From: UBA7434 sp042090785
GTDB taxonomy: Bacteria > Pseudomonadota > Gammaproteobacteria > Pseudomonadales > UBA7434
Direction: 5' to 3'
Length of the DNA stretch: 64,000 bases
Assembly: GCA_042090785.1 (NCBI GenBank)
Contig: JBELIP010000008.1
Coordinates: 21,805 to 85,804, forward strand
The translations under genes and the position numbers were made by a program. Below the pieces are notes generated by a model. The model saw only the letters and a program-made list of their open reading frames with translations. It ran no database searches and had not been told where the DNA came from. Shown piece by piece: positions 44,452 to 52,718 of the stretch (its first letter is position 1; each line of letters begins with the position of its first letter).

Positions 44452-45431
44452 CGCAACTGAGGTGAGGTCGCGCTAATCACACCCATAGAAAAGCTCGCAC
44501 CTATTCTGCGAGCAAATTGCTCAAAGGGATTAGGTTGAACGGTGTAATCGATAATTTCATCAACCCCAATCACTTCGCGCGCCACATAACCCGCACTGCC
44601 TAAACCATCAATCAGTCCTTTAGCTAAGGCTTGCTCACCGGTCCAGATTAAACCAGAGAAAATCTCAGGGTCATCGAGCAAACGTTCACCACGACCACGC
44701 TTAACCACATCAATAAATTGCGCATGCGTCACTGCCAAAACTGACTGCCAAAATTCAACATCAGTTTCTTTTTGCGTTTGAAAAGAATCCAGAAAGGCTT
44801 TGCTTTCGCCAGAGGTATAAACACGACGGTCAACACCTATTTTTTCCATTAAACCATCAAAGCCAAAACCTGCGCTAATAACACCAATAGAACCAACTAA
44901 ACTGGCTTTATCGGCATAAATATTATCCGCAGCGGCAGCAATATAGTAGCCTCCAGAAGCACCTAGATCCGCGATAACAGCATGCAGTTTCTTTTCAGGG
45001 TATTTGTCTCTTAAGCGAGTAATTTCATCATTAATATAGCCGGACTGCACAGGACTACCGCCGGGAGAATTAATGGCTAAAATTACAGCTTTTGAACCTT
45101 CAGCTGCAAACGCATTGCGTAAACCTGCCACCACAGTATTCGCGTTAGCCGGCGCATCCGCAGCAATAATGCCATCCAAAGATACCAGCGCCACATGCTC
45201 CCCACCCACCGATGGCAAACTCGCATCACTTGGCATAAGCGCCCCAATAATCATAAGCAAATAAGCAAAGGTTAAAAACTTAAAAAAGATACCCCAGCGC
45301 CGCGCTTTACGCTGCTCGACGACCGATGCTGTGGCAACTTTTTCTAAAATTTTCCACTCGGGCTTATTGAATTGGTTATCGACATGATTATCCGTACTGT
45401 CATTATTACTCGATGAACCTATACCAAACAA
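44448..45431 (-). CDS. sppA: S49 family signal peptide peptidase SppA-like protein
   Basis: The 327-residue protein has a cytoplasmic N-terminal tail, one membrane helix at about 48-66 (FFKFLTFAYLLMIIGAL), and an S49 peptidase domain with INSPGGSPVQS, the catalytic Ser in DLGASGGYYIAAAAD, and SLVGSIGVISAGFGF. It is of the short SppA type that cleaves remnant signal peptides at the inner membrane. The TTG start at 45431 has AGGGG eight bases upstream. The order with a HAD phosphatase and rluC is as in Pseudomonas. The gene ends inside the 3' end of the kinase gene. Confidence 0.92.
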   Translation of the reverse strand: MFGIGSSSNNDSTDNHVDNQFNKPEWKILEKVATASVVEQRKARRWGIFFKFLTFAYLLMIIGALMPSDASLPSVGGEHVALVSLDGIIAADAPANANTVVAGLRNAFAAEGSKAVILAINSPGGSPVQSGYINDEITRLRDKYPEKKLHAVIADLGASGGYYIAAAADNIYADKASLVGSIGVISAGFGFDGLMEKIGVDRRVYTSGESKAFLDSFQTQKETDVEFWQSVLAVTHAQFIDVVKRGRGERLLDDPEIFSGLIWTGEQALAKGLIDGLGSAGYVAREVIGVDEIIDYTVQPNPFEQFARRIGASFSMGVISATSPQLR

Positions 45432-45462
45432 AATAAAATCCCCTCTTAATCAATTAGCTTCA

Positions 45463-45486
45463 CTTTATTGCTTTATTGCTTTATTG
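45463..45486. repeat. Three-copy 8-base tandem repeat
   Basis: CTTTATTG is repeated three times without mismatch in the spacer between the HAD phosphatase gene and sppA, 30 bases upstream of the sppA start. It is a short slippage-prone tract with no evident function. Confidence 0.7.
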
Positions 45487-45512
45487 CGTAAATTAGTTGC
45501 TAGCACATTATT

Positions 45513-46193
45513 CTAATTCAGCGCAGACCACTGTAAAAGTTGATCCATGCGATCTATGACCAATGTCGGCGCATACTGTTCCAATACTGAGACTTCATGT
45601 ACACCATAACTAACAGCGATTCGCGGCATATCAATATTTTTAGCCATTTGCATATCGTAACTGGTATCACCAATCATTACAGCTTGCTCAGCCGATATAC
45701 CGGTTTCGTTTAGCAGCGCCTTTAGCATTATAGGGCTTGGCTTCGATGCCGTTTCATCTGCTGCGCGGGTGGCCACAAATAAATCGACAAGATTATCCGC
45801 TAACAATGCACGATCAAGCCCGCGGCGACTCTTACCCGTAGCCACGGCCAGTAAATGCCCCTGCGCCTTTAATTGTTGCAGCGTTTCAATGGCTCCAGGA
45901 AAAAACTGCGCTTCACCATACTGCTGTTTGAGATCGACAAAATGCTTTGAGTAACACTCACTAAATTGCGTTAAACCATGCTCGTCAATACCGTCCCGCT
46001 CATCAACACCATTGTTATAGAAACCAGAAAACAGCTGCATAGCTGTTTCGCGCAAGCCTAAACCAATCATCTGCGCACAGCGATCATCGGTTTGCTCGGG
46101 TAACTGTAAATGCGTGATTGCCGCCTGCATTGCTGCGACAATATGATCACGGCTATCGGCTAAGGTACCATCCCAATCAAAAATTAATAACAT
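45513..46193 (-). CDS. HAD-superfamily phosphatase (phosphoglycolate phosphatase-like)
   Basis: The 226-residue hydrolase has HAD motif I FDWDGTLADS at the N terminus, motif II in LLAVATGKSRRG, the motif III Lys near ETASKPSP, and motif IV VMIGDTSYDMQMA. The cap between motifs I and II is helical. It resembles Gph and the HAD gene placed next to rluC in Pseudomonas (PA2974). The substrate cannot be read from the sequence; cytoplasmic phosphatase activity is the safe description. It lies between rluC and sppA on the same strand. Confidence 0.88.
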   Translation of the reverse strand: MLLIFDWDGTLADSRDHIVAAMQAAITHLQLPEQTDDRCAQMIGLGLRETAMQLFSGFYNNGVDERDGIDEHGLTQFSECYSKHFVDLKQQYGEAQFFPGAIETLQQLKAQGHLLAVATGKSRRGLDRALLADNLVDLFVATRAADETASKPSPIMLKALLNETGISAEQAVMIGDTSYDMQMAKNIDMPRIAVSYGVHEVSVLEQYAPTLVIDRMDQLLQWSALN

Positions 46194-46305
46194 TGAATAC
46201 TCGTTTACTATTTATGCCTACTCATTAACGGCTATACGAACCAACCCGCTACTCATGGTGATGACCAACGACTATTCGTAATGACCCGCTGCGCCAGTGC
46301 TAACA

Positions 46306-47262
46306 CTAACGACGTGGAGATTTAAGATCTAGCGTCGACAAAAAAACATGCCATTCCGGTGGTAATTCACACTGTACTTGCAAGCGGCCACCTTCATAAG
46401 GAATATCAATGGCACTGGCATGAAGAAATAATCGCTTATGACCAAGCTCAGCCAACTTAGCATTCACCTCAGTAACACCGTACTTCACATCACCACAAAG
46501 CGGGTAACCCGCCACCTTGGCATGAACCCGAATTTGGTGGGTGCGCCCCGTCACAGGCATTGCCTGAATTAAGCTATATCCGGTAAAGGTTTCTAATACC
46601 TTAAAACCCGTTTCTGAAGGCTTGCCATCTGGCGCAGCAACTACCATTCGCTCGCCCGACTGCAAAGTATTTTTCTTTAAAGGCGCGGTCACCGAATCCA
46701 AACCTGACGGCCATCGCCCTACCGCTAAGGCGGTATAGGTTTTATCAACCGTCTTATCTCTTAATGCAGCATGACAAGACACCAATGCAGCTCGCTTTTT
46801 GGCAATCACCAAACAGCCAGAGGTGTCTCTATCTAAGCGATGCACCAATTCAAGAAAGCGGCAATCATCGCGCACCTGTCTTAGCGCCTCAATTAACCCT
46901 AAAGATAAGCCACTCCCGCCATGCACAGCTAAACCTGCTGGTTTATTAATCACGATAAGATTCTCGTCTTCAAACAAGATGGCATCGGTCAATAAACGAG
47001 CAAAACTGGGAGAAACACCAGGCATTGGCTTTTTAGCAGCAAGATGAACAGGAGGAATACGAACAATATCGCCTTCGCAAAGCCGGTAATCGGGGCCAAT
47101 GCGACCTTTATTCACTCTCACCTCACCTTTACGAAGAATCCGATAGAGACGCGAGCGTGGCAAGCTTCGCAGCCTTGCCATCAAAAAATTATCGAGTCGC
47201 TGTCCTGCATGATCGGCACCGATCGTGACAAGTTCGACACTTTTCTGCACTATTTCAACCAA
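46306..47262 (-). CDS. rluC: 23S rRNA pseudouridine synthase RluC
   Basis: The protein has an S4 RNA-binding domain at about residues 10-70 (GQRLDNFLMARLRSLPRSRLYRILRKGEVRVN) split by structure, followed by the RluA-type catalytic domain with the catalytic Asp in ELVHRLDRDTSGCLVIAK and RTHQIRVHAKVAGYPLCGD. RluC modifies U955, U2504 and U2580 of 23S rRNA in E. coli. The start is uncertain: GTG 47280, TTG 47262 and GTG 47250 are in frame. TTG 47262 is chosen because AGGA lies nine bases upstream. rne lies divergently beyond a long spacer, as in many gammaproteobacteria. Confidence 0.93.
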   Translation of the reverse strand: MVEIVQKSVELVTIGADHAGQRLDNFLMARLRSLPRSRLYRILRKGEVRVNKGRIGPDYRLCEGDIVRIPPVHLAAKKPMPGVSPSFARLLTDAILFEDENLIVINKPAGLAVHGGSGLSLGLIEALRQVRDDCRFLELVHRLDRDTSGCLVIAKKRAALVSCHAALRDKTVDKTYTALAVGRWPSGLDSVTAPLKKNTLQSGERMVVAAPDGKPSETGFKVLETFTGYSLIQAMPVTGRTHQIRVHAKVAGYPLCGDVKYGVTEVNAKLAELGHKRLFLHASAIDIPYEGGRLQVQCELPPEWHVFLSTLDLKSPRR

Positions 47263-47385
47263 AAACACACTTCCTATCACCCCAGCTACGGCTCAGAGTA
47301 ATGAATAAATTAAAAAATCAAAGCAATTGAGGTACTTAAAGGATAATGTTACGATGACTTCTGCTATTTTTAAGGCCTATTGATG

Positions 47386-47442
47386 AGTTCTGTGTTCATT
47401 AGTTTTGTGTTGATAGTTTTGTGTTGATAGTTTTGTGAACAT
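47386..47442. repeat. 14-base minisatellite, four units
   Basis: Two identical units AGTTTTGTGTTGAT (47401-47414, 47415-47428) are flanked by degenerate copies AGTTCTGTGTTCATT (47386-47400) and AGTTTTGTGAACAT (47429-47442). The tract sits in the rluC/rne spacer, about 120 bases upstream of rluC and far upstream of rne. It is likely to vary in copy number. Confidence 0.85.
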
Positions 47443-47577
47443 AAGTGCAAACCAATAAATAAAAGCCAATGGACGGGAGCTTATCAGATTTTTGAAAGCC
47501 CTGTTTATCAATTTCAACATAATTGATTGGCCGCCAATAAAAATAAAGCAACAATATCTCAGCTTCATGTTCTGCTA

Positions 47578-47600
47578 AGTTTAGTCTGATGGACTAAACT
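47578..47600. repeat. Perfect 9-base inverted repeat
   Basis: AGTTTAGTC (47578-47586) pairs with GACTAAACT (47592-47600) around TGATG, followed by A7. The A-run is on the plus strand side, and on the minus strand no T-run follows the stem, so it is not a good terminator in either direction. It may mark the start of the structured rne leader or be an operator. Confidence 0.5.
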
Positions 47601-47653
47601 AAAAAAACATCAGCATGACCCAATGCTGTATTGCCGCCAAAAATGAACTTTTT

Positions 47654-48083
47654 GGCTACGATATAGCCTCAGGACCCACTGCTGTTAAATGACATTACAT
47701 TGCCAGAAGTCATTTAAGGCGAAATCGTAAGACGGCGAGTAGATGCTCACCGCCGAAGTTTTCGAAGGCTAAGTAGACCAAACTTGCGGTCTGGCATAGC
47801 CAAAAGTCTAGGGCGCCGATAGCACCGACCCAATAGTCGTTAACTGCCACTAGACTGATAACTGAAAAAAAACTGATAGTCCTCGCCAGTTAATAAGATA
47901 AAGCGAGAGCAAAGACATTAACGCCAAAGCCGCAACGGACCTGCAACTTTGGATTGATTTTTAAATATTACATAGCAACAGTGATAAAACTTTCGGCAGA
48001 AAGCACACATGTAATTTCTGCCCAAGCACATCGATAGTCGAATGACGAATCGAGCGAGCAACCCACCTTACCCAGGTCCGTTG
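47654..48083 (+). ncRNA. Structured region, probable long 5' leader of rne
   Basis: No gene fits between rluC and rne (47281-48705). The plus strand here holds nested perfect pairings: GGCTA/TAGCC (47654, 47664), TTAAATGAC/GTCATTTAA (47685, 47709), GGCTA with TAGCC enclosing AGACC with GGTCT (47767-47801), AGTCTAG/CTAGACT (47805, 47850), and a long-range CAACGGACCTG/CAGGTCCGTTG (47933-47943, 48073-48083). RNase E mRNA in E. coli has a long structured leader that RNase E itself uses for feedback control; the same role is inferred here. From 48084 to 48705 fewer pairings were found, apart from CGCGA-ATAC-TCGCG at 48664-48677. A separate RNA gene is an alternative. Confidence 0.5.
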
Positions 48084-48705
48084 CCCAGTATGAAAAGTGC
48101 AGACAGCGTTAACGCTTATATCTAGCAACGCTTTGAGTTATCACCTAGCGATAGAGGAAAGTATTTAGCCGGCGATACATTGCAGATATCATGCATTGAA
48201 AGCCTTCATAGACGCACCGCTAGCAATAGCAGTTGCTCATGGGCCGCCAGCCAAAGCAGTGTCACGAACAGAACACTGCCTAATTGAAGAAGCGCCATTG
48301 ATGCGCTCTAGCCCACTAAACCGGGATTAGATAAGCATCGAGTGCACACCAAAATAGAAAATAGCTTCGCTCGTGTTATCGGCCGTCAATCGCCGTCGAG
48401 CCCAAGCCATGATTTACATAGAGTCTAGCCTTACAAAGCCTAGCACTCATAGTAAACTTTCCATTACGGTCTGCAGCGTTAACAGTAGCTAACAACCCCG
48501 TTAGGGTGAAATAATAAAGTAAGTGGGAACATACCCTTTATCTATTTACTTCCCCTTGCCAACCACTACTTCTTCATTAGACTTACCTTCTTCCCGCCAG
48601 GTTTAACCGTCTCAACATATTATTCATACCGCCTCTTTTCATTGCCGCTTATTGAGCTCACTGCGCGAATACTCGCGACGCTACCCAAAAGTGAAGAGAC
48701 ACATT

Positions 48706-51570
48706 ATGAAACGCATGCTTATTAATGCCACACAGCCCGAAGAACTTCGGGTTGCCATGGTAGACGGTCAAAAACTCTATGACCTTGATATTGAAAACCG
48801 TACCCGCGTACAAAAGAAAGCCAGCATTTACAAAGGCAAAATCACCCGTGTAGAACCCAGCCTCGAAGCCGCTTTTGTCGACTTTGGAGCCGAGCGTCAC
48901 GGCTTTTTGCCATTAAAAGAAATTGCTCGCGAATACTTTTACCGCTCACCCCCGAATAGTCAGGGACGAATGAAAATCAAAGATGTCGTTAAAGAAGGCA
49001 CCGAGGTTATTGTTCAAGTTGAAAAAGAAGAACGTGGTGGTAAAGGCGCAGCCCTTAGCACCTTCGTTAGTTTGGCTGGCCGCTACATGGTGCTTATGCC
49101 AAACAACCCTAAAGCCGGTGGCATTTCACGCCGTATAGAAGGCGATGAACGAGATCAGCTTCGCGACGCCATGAGTGACCTAGAAATCCCTAAAGGTATG
49201 GGCGTTATTATCCGTACTGCGGGCATAGGCAAAAGTTCAGAAGAGTTACAGTGGGATTTAAGCTACCTTCTCACCATCTGGGAAGCCGTGCAAGGTGCTG
49301 CAGAACCTAAACCAGCCCCTTTCCTATTATTCCAAGAAAGTAATGTGATTGTTCGCGCCATTCGTGACTACGTCCGTAACGATATCGGCGAAGTATTAAT
49401 TGACGGTGCTGACGCCTACCAAGAAGCCTCGCAGTTTGTTGAAAAAGTCATGCCGCACTACGCCAGCAAAATTAAGCAATACAGCGGTGAAATTCCACTC
49501 TTTAACCGCTATCAAGTGGAAAGCCAAATTGAAACGGCTTTTCAACGTGAGGTACAACTCCCTTCTGGCGGCTCAATAGTGATTGACCCGACAGAAGCCA
49601 TGGTATCTATCGATATTAACTCCGCTCGCGCAACACGCGGCAGCGATATTGAAGAAACCGCACTGCAAACCAATTTAGAAGCTGCTGATGAAATTGCTCG
49701 TCAGTTACGCCTCCGAGACATGGGCGGCCTAATTGTTATCGACTTTATCGATATGTCCTCTAATCGTAATCAACGCGCCATAGAAAACCGCATGCGTGAT
49801 GCGCTAGAAGCGGATCGCGCTCGCGTACAAGTCGGTCGTATCTCGCGCTTCGGTTTATTAGAAATGTCACGCCAGCGCCTTCGTCCTTCGCTTGGCGAGA
49901 CCATTGCCACTGTCTGCCCTCGCTGTGACGGGCAAGGCACCATTCGTGATACTAAATCATTAGCATTAGTTATTCTTAGACTCATTCAAGACGAAGCCCA
50001 AAAAGATCGTAGCGCAGAAATTCGCGCCATGGTGCCCGTTGATGTCGCCACTTACTTATTGAACGAAAAGCGCTCAGCTATTCGCCAAATTGAAAAAACC
50101 AATGAATTGCGCGTACTGGTTATTCCTAACCCAGCATTAGTAACCCCTCATTACGAAGTTGTGCGCTTACGTGATGACGACAACGATGCCGGTGAAGTGG
50201 TTAGCTACGATATTGCACATGATGCCGAAACTGAAGAATCAATTTTAGACGCAAGAGAAGTCACTATTGAGCAACCCGTTGCTGCAGTTCAGCCGTCTAA
50301 GCTAGCCAATCAAGCACCTAATCGACCAGCGCAAACAGAAGCGCCTGCCTCTAACGCTAGCAAAAAGCCCGGCCTACTCAAACGCATCCTAACGGCATTG
50401 TTTAGTAGCCCAGTTAAAGAGGAAGCTAAGCCAGCAGCCAAATCAAAACGCTCATCGAATCGCAACAATCGTGGCAACAGTAATAAACGTCGCCAAGATC
50501 AACGCGGCAATCGTAACAATGCTAAAAACCGCAATGACAACAACCAAAACAGAAATAAAGACGACGGTGGCAAAAAGCAGCGTGATAATCAACAAGAGTC
50601 TAAAAAACCGAACCAGAATAAAGAGCGTCGCAGTGCGAACGATGACAATGAGAGTCCTAAACCTCGCTCTAATCGTCGCCGAGGCGGACGTGGACGCAGT
50701 AATGAAGCCAATAAGAATGCAGAGAAAACACTGAATGATGCAGTAGCAGCAAATTCAGAAACCACTGCTAAGGATTCAGCTGATGCGCCAAGAAAGCGCC
50801 CTGACAACCAACGCGCACGCTCATCGCGTGGACCTAGACGCCGTGGCGGCAGACGCAGTGAAGCCAGTAACGAAGCTAAAGCGAATGATGTAAACGGTAA
50901 CGTTGCAGAAGAGTCAACAAACGCTCCAGCACAGACATCAGCAGCCGTAACTTCAAATGAAACGGTAGCTGCGGTTACTGAGCAAGTTAATCAATCATCA
51001 ATAACAGCTCCTGCTGCAGTTGAAACCATTGTAGAAGTGAATGCGCCAATTGCAGAAGTTACACCAGCGACAACCGCTTCAGAAACACCAGTAAACGAAA
51101 ATGTTATAGCTGCAGAAACAGTGACTAAAACTGAAGCTGCGCCTATTGCTGAAACGTCTACTGGTGAAGCTTCTGTTGTTGAAACTTCTGTTGTTGAAAC
51201 TTCTGTTGTTGAAACTTCTGTTGTTGAAACTTCTGTTGTTGAAACTCCTGCTACTGAAGCAACCGAAATTAAATCTACCGAAGCTCAGCCCGTAAAAGCT
51301 GCTCCAGTAGAAGAAGCACTAGAAGAAAAAGTGGCTGTAGTAAACACAACTACAGAAGAAGTAACATCGAGTGACTCAGCCTCTGACAGACCTGATCAAC
51401 GTGCAGGCAACGATCCTCGTGTTAAGCAAGCAAAGAAAGCTGAACATCAAATTGCAACCAGCACACTTGAAATTAACGTTAGCCAACCATTAGTCGCTGA
51501 CGCTGCTGATTTACCGGTTAAAGATGTAAAACGCGCCTCAAATGATCCAAGAGCAAAACGAACATCTTAA
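48706..51570 (+). CDS. rne: Ribonuclease E
   Basis: From ATG 48706 (MKRMLINATQPEELRVAMV) the protein is 954 residues. The catalytic half matches E. coli numbering exactly: S1 domain at about 35-120, metal-binding Asp303 (VSIDINS) and Asp346 (IVIDFIDM), and the Zn-link Cys404 and Cys407 (CPRCDGQG). The C-terminal half is disordered: a Lys/Arg/Asn-rich RNA-binding tract at about 580-730, an acidic Ala/Thr/Glu-rich tract, five tandem E-T/A-S-V-V repeats near residues 821-845, and two NDPR motifs near the end. RNase E starts mRNA decay and matures rRNA and tRNA at the inner membrane. An 18-codon longer frame lacks support. A long structured leader precedes it. Confidence 0.97.
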   Translation: MKRMLINATQPEELRVAMVDGQKLYDLDIENRTRVQKKASIYKGKITRVEPSLEAAFVDFGAERHGFLPLKEIAREYFYRSPPNSQGRMKIKDVVKEGTEVIVQVEKEERGGKGAALSTFVSLAGRYMVLMPNNPKAGGISRRIEGDERDQLRDAMSDLEIPKGMGVIIRTAGIGKSSEELQWDLSYLLTIWEAVQGAAEPKPAPFLLFQESNVIVRAIRDYVRNDIGEVLIDGADAYQEASQFVEKVMPHYASKIKQYSGEIPLFNRYQVESQIETAFQREVQLPSGGSIVIDPTEAMVSIDINSARATRGSDIEETALQTNLEAADEIARQLRLRDMGGLIVIDFIDMSSNRNQRAIENRMRDALEADRARVQVGRISRFGLLEMSRQRLRPSLGETIATVCPRCDGQGTIRDTKSLALVILRLIQDEAQKDRSAEIRAMVPVDVATYLLNEKRSAIRQIEKTNELRVLVIPNPALVTPHYEVVRLRDDDNDAGEVVSYDIAHDAETEESILDAREVTIEQPVAAVQPSKLANQAPNRPAQTEAPASNASKKPGLLKRILTALFSSPVKEEAKPAAKSKRSSNRNNRGNSNKRRQDQRGNRNNAKNRNDNNQNRNKDDGGKKQRDNQQESKKPNQNKERRSANDDNESPKPRSNRRRGGRGRSNEANKNAEKTLNDAVAANSETTAKDSADAPRKRPDNQRARSSRGPRRRGGRRSEASNEAKANDVNGNVAEESTNAPAQTSAAVTSNETVAAVTEQVNQSSITAPAAVETIVEVNAPIAEVTPATTASETPVNENVIAAETVTKTEAAPIAETSTGEASVVETSVVETSVVETSVVETSVVETPATEATEIKSTEAQPVKAAPVEEALEEKVAVVNTTTEEVTSSDSASDRPDQRAGNDPRVKQAKKAEHQIATSTLEINVSQPLVADAADLPVKDVKRASNDPRAKRTS
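51166..51240 (+). repeat. 15-base in-frame tandem repeat in rne
   Basis: Four identical GAAACTTCTGTTGTT units (51181-51240) follow one unit with a single difference (GAAGCTTCTGTTGTT, 51166-51180), and a decayed copy follows at 51241-51255. Each unit encodes five residues (ETSVV), so copy-number changes keep the frame. It lies in the disordered C-terminal part of RNase E. Confidence 0.95.
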
Positions 51571-51640
51571 TAGCGGCAGTTTACGGTGAAAAAGGCCTTG
51601 CCAGATAAAAATGGCAAGGTATACTTGCGCCTGATTTTTC

Positions 51641-51730
51641 GGAGAGGTGGCTGAGTGGTCGAAAGCACTGGTCTTGAAAACCAGCGACGGTTTATCCCGT
51701 CCCAGGGTTCAAATCCCTGCCTCTCCGCCA
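51641..51730 (+). tRNA. tRNA-Ser (anticodon UGA)
   Basis: A class II tRNA: acceptor GGAGAGG paired with CCTCTCC, D arm GGCTGAGTGGTCGAAAGC, anticodon stem-loop CTGGT-CTTGAAA-ACCAG with anticodon TGA, a long variable arm (GACGGTTTATCCCGTC), T arm GGTTCAAATCC, and encoded CCA at 51728-51730. It reads UCN serine codons, mainly UCA. It lies 70 bases downstream of rne. Confidence 0.97.
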
Positions 51731-51733
51731 TAA

Positions 51734-51761
51734 AAAAAAACCGACGCAAGTCGGTTTTTTT
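51734..51761 (+). terminator. Terminator after tRNA-Ser
   Basis: CCGAC and GTCGG arms, extended by A7 and T7, flank the loop GCAA. It starts four bases past the tRNA and can act in both directions, also closing the minus-strand esterase gene. Confidence 0.9.
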
Positions 51762-51786
51762 ATGTCCGTCGTTTAAGCTCTAAAAT

Positions 51787-52665
51787 CTAAGTTAAATAGC
51801 CAAACCTCACTAAAAAGGCTTTTAATTGCGCAAGGGTCTCTAAATACCATTTACCCCCATTTCGGTTTCTATTAAAGAACCCATGACCAGCCCCCTCGTA
51901 AGCATGCAATTCACAATAGCCACTCACCTCTTTAATCTTGTCGCAATAAACCAATGCCGAAGAAAATGGTACTAGGTCGTCCTTTTTACCGTGGACAATA
52001 AATGTGGGAACTACGCCCTCAGTAAGCTGCTCGTACGGCGATAAGCCCTTAGCGACACGTGGGTATTTTCCGGCAACCGCAGGGTTAAATAAAGCCACAG
52101 CATTGGGTTTGCTACTAACGGTTGCCGTTTTATCAAACTCTGCCACCGTTGCCGTTGCCGCCGCAAGATAGCCACCCGCTGAGCCACCCGCAGCAACCAC
52201 CCTATTAGCGTCAAGGTTTAATTCTTCTGCATGCTCTCGCAACCATCGCACAGCCGATTGCGCATCAGCAATAGCCTCTGACGGCCCAGTGTTATGACGT
52301 AATAGAACACGATAATCGGCGATGACGGCTAACATACCCTGCTCACTCAACGCTTTGGCTTGAGAAACAAACTGCCCAACGCTACCGCTTCTAAGCGCAC
52401 CACCAAAGAAAAAAATAATTGCCGGCTTAGCCGCTATCGGCTTATCCTGTGCAGACACAGACTCCATGCCAAAAACATGTAATCTCAATTTAACATCATC
52501 AATCACTTTATAGGTAAAGCTTTCGCTACCTGGCAAAAAATCAGGATTGGGAGGCAATGTTTTTTTAGCCGCTATAGATAGCACTGGCATAAAACTTATT
52601 GCACCAATTAAAACAAAACTAATGATAGAAAAAAAATTGCTTACAACGGCTGTTTTTATTCGCAT
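51787..52665 (-). CDS. Secreted alpha/beta-hydrolase esterase (BD-FAE-like)
   Basis: The 292-residue protein has an N-terminal hydrophobic segment ending near ALS-IAAKK (about residues 12-32), so export is predicted. The hydrolase core has an oxyanion-type FFFGGALRSG, the nucleophile Ser in AAGGSAGGYLAAA, the acid region VHGKKDDLVPF and the His in GAGHGFFNRN. It resembles bifunctional feruloyl/acetyl-xylan and related esterases. Given the GH10 enzyme and CE1-like esterase nearby, removal of acyl groups from plant or algal polysaccharide is plausible, but the substrate is not shown. It follows the DUF1501 gene with a gap of 53 bases. Confidence 0.8.
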   Translation of the reverse strand: MRIKTAVVSNFFSIISFVLIGAISFMPVLSIAAKKTLPPNPDFLPGSESFTYKVIDDVKLRLHVFGMESVSAQDKPIAAKPAIIFFFGGALRSGSVGQFVSQAKALSEQGMLAVIADYRVLLRHNTGPSEAIADAQSAVRWLREHAEELNLDANRVVAAGGSAGGYLAAATATVAEFDKTATVSSKPNAVALFNPAVAGKYPRVAKGLSPYEQLTEGVVPTFIVHGKKDDLVPFSSALVYCDKIKEVSGYCELHAYEGAGHGFFNRNRNGGKWYLETLAQLKAFLVRFGYLT

Positions 52666-52718
52666 ATTAGATCCAATATTATTGAGTCACATAAATAAAT
52701 ATTTTGTAGAAAACAAAG

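Noticed and set aside
48154..48162. GAGGAAAGT, which resembles the first conserved region of RNase P RNA
   Set aside because: The other conserved RNase P RNA segments are absent around it, so it is a coincidental match within the rne leader region.
47281..48705. Possible decayed protein gene in the rluC-rne spacer
   Set aside because: No frame of useful length or recognisable protein fragment was seen, and the stretch is better explained by paired RNA segments.
49770..49985. Open frames antisense to rne and other housekeeping genes
   Set aside because: They mirror the codon pattern of the real genes, lack ribosome binding sites and have no family similarity.
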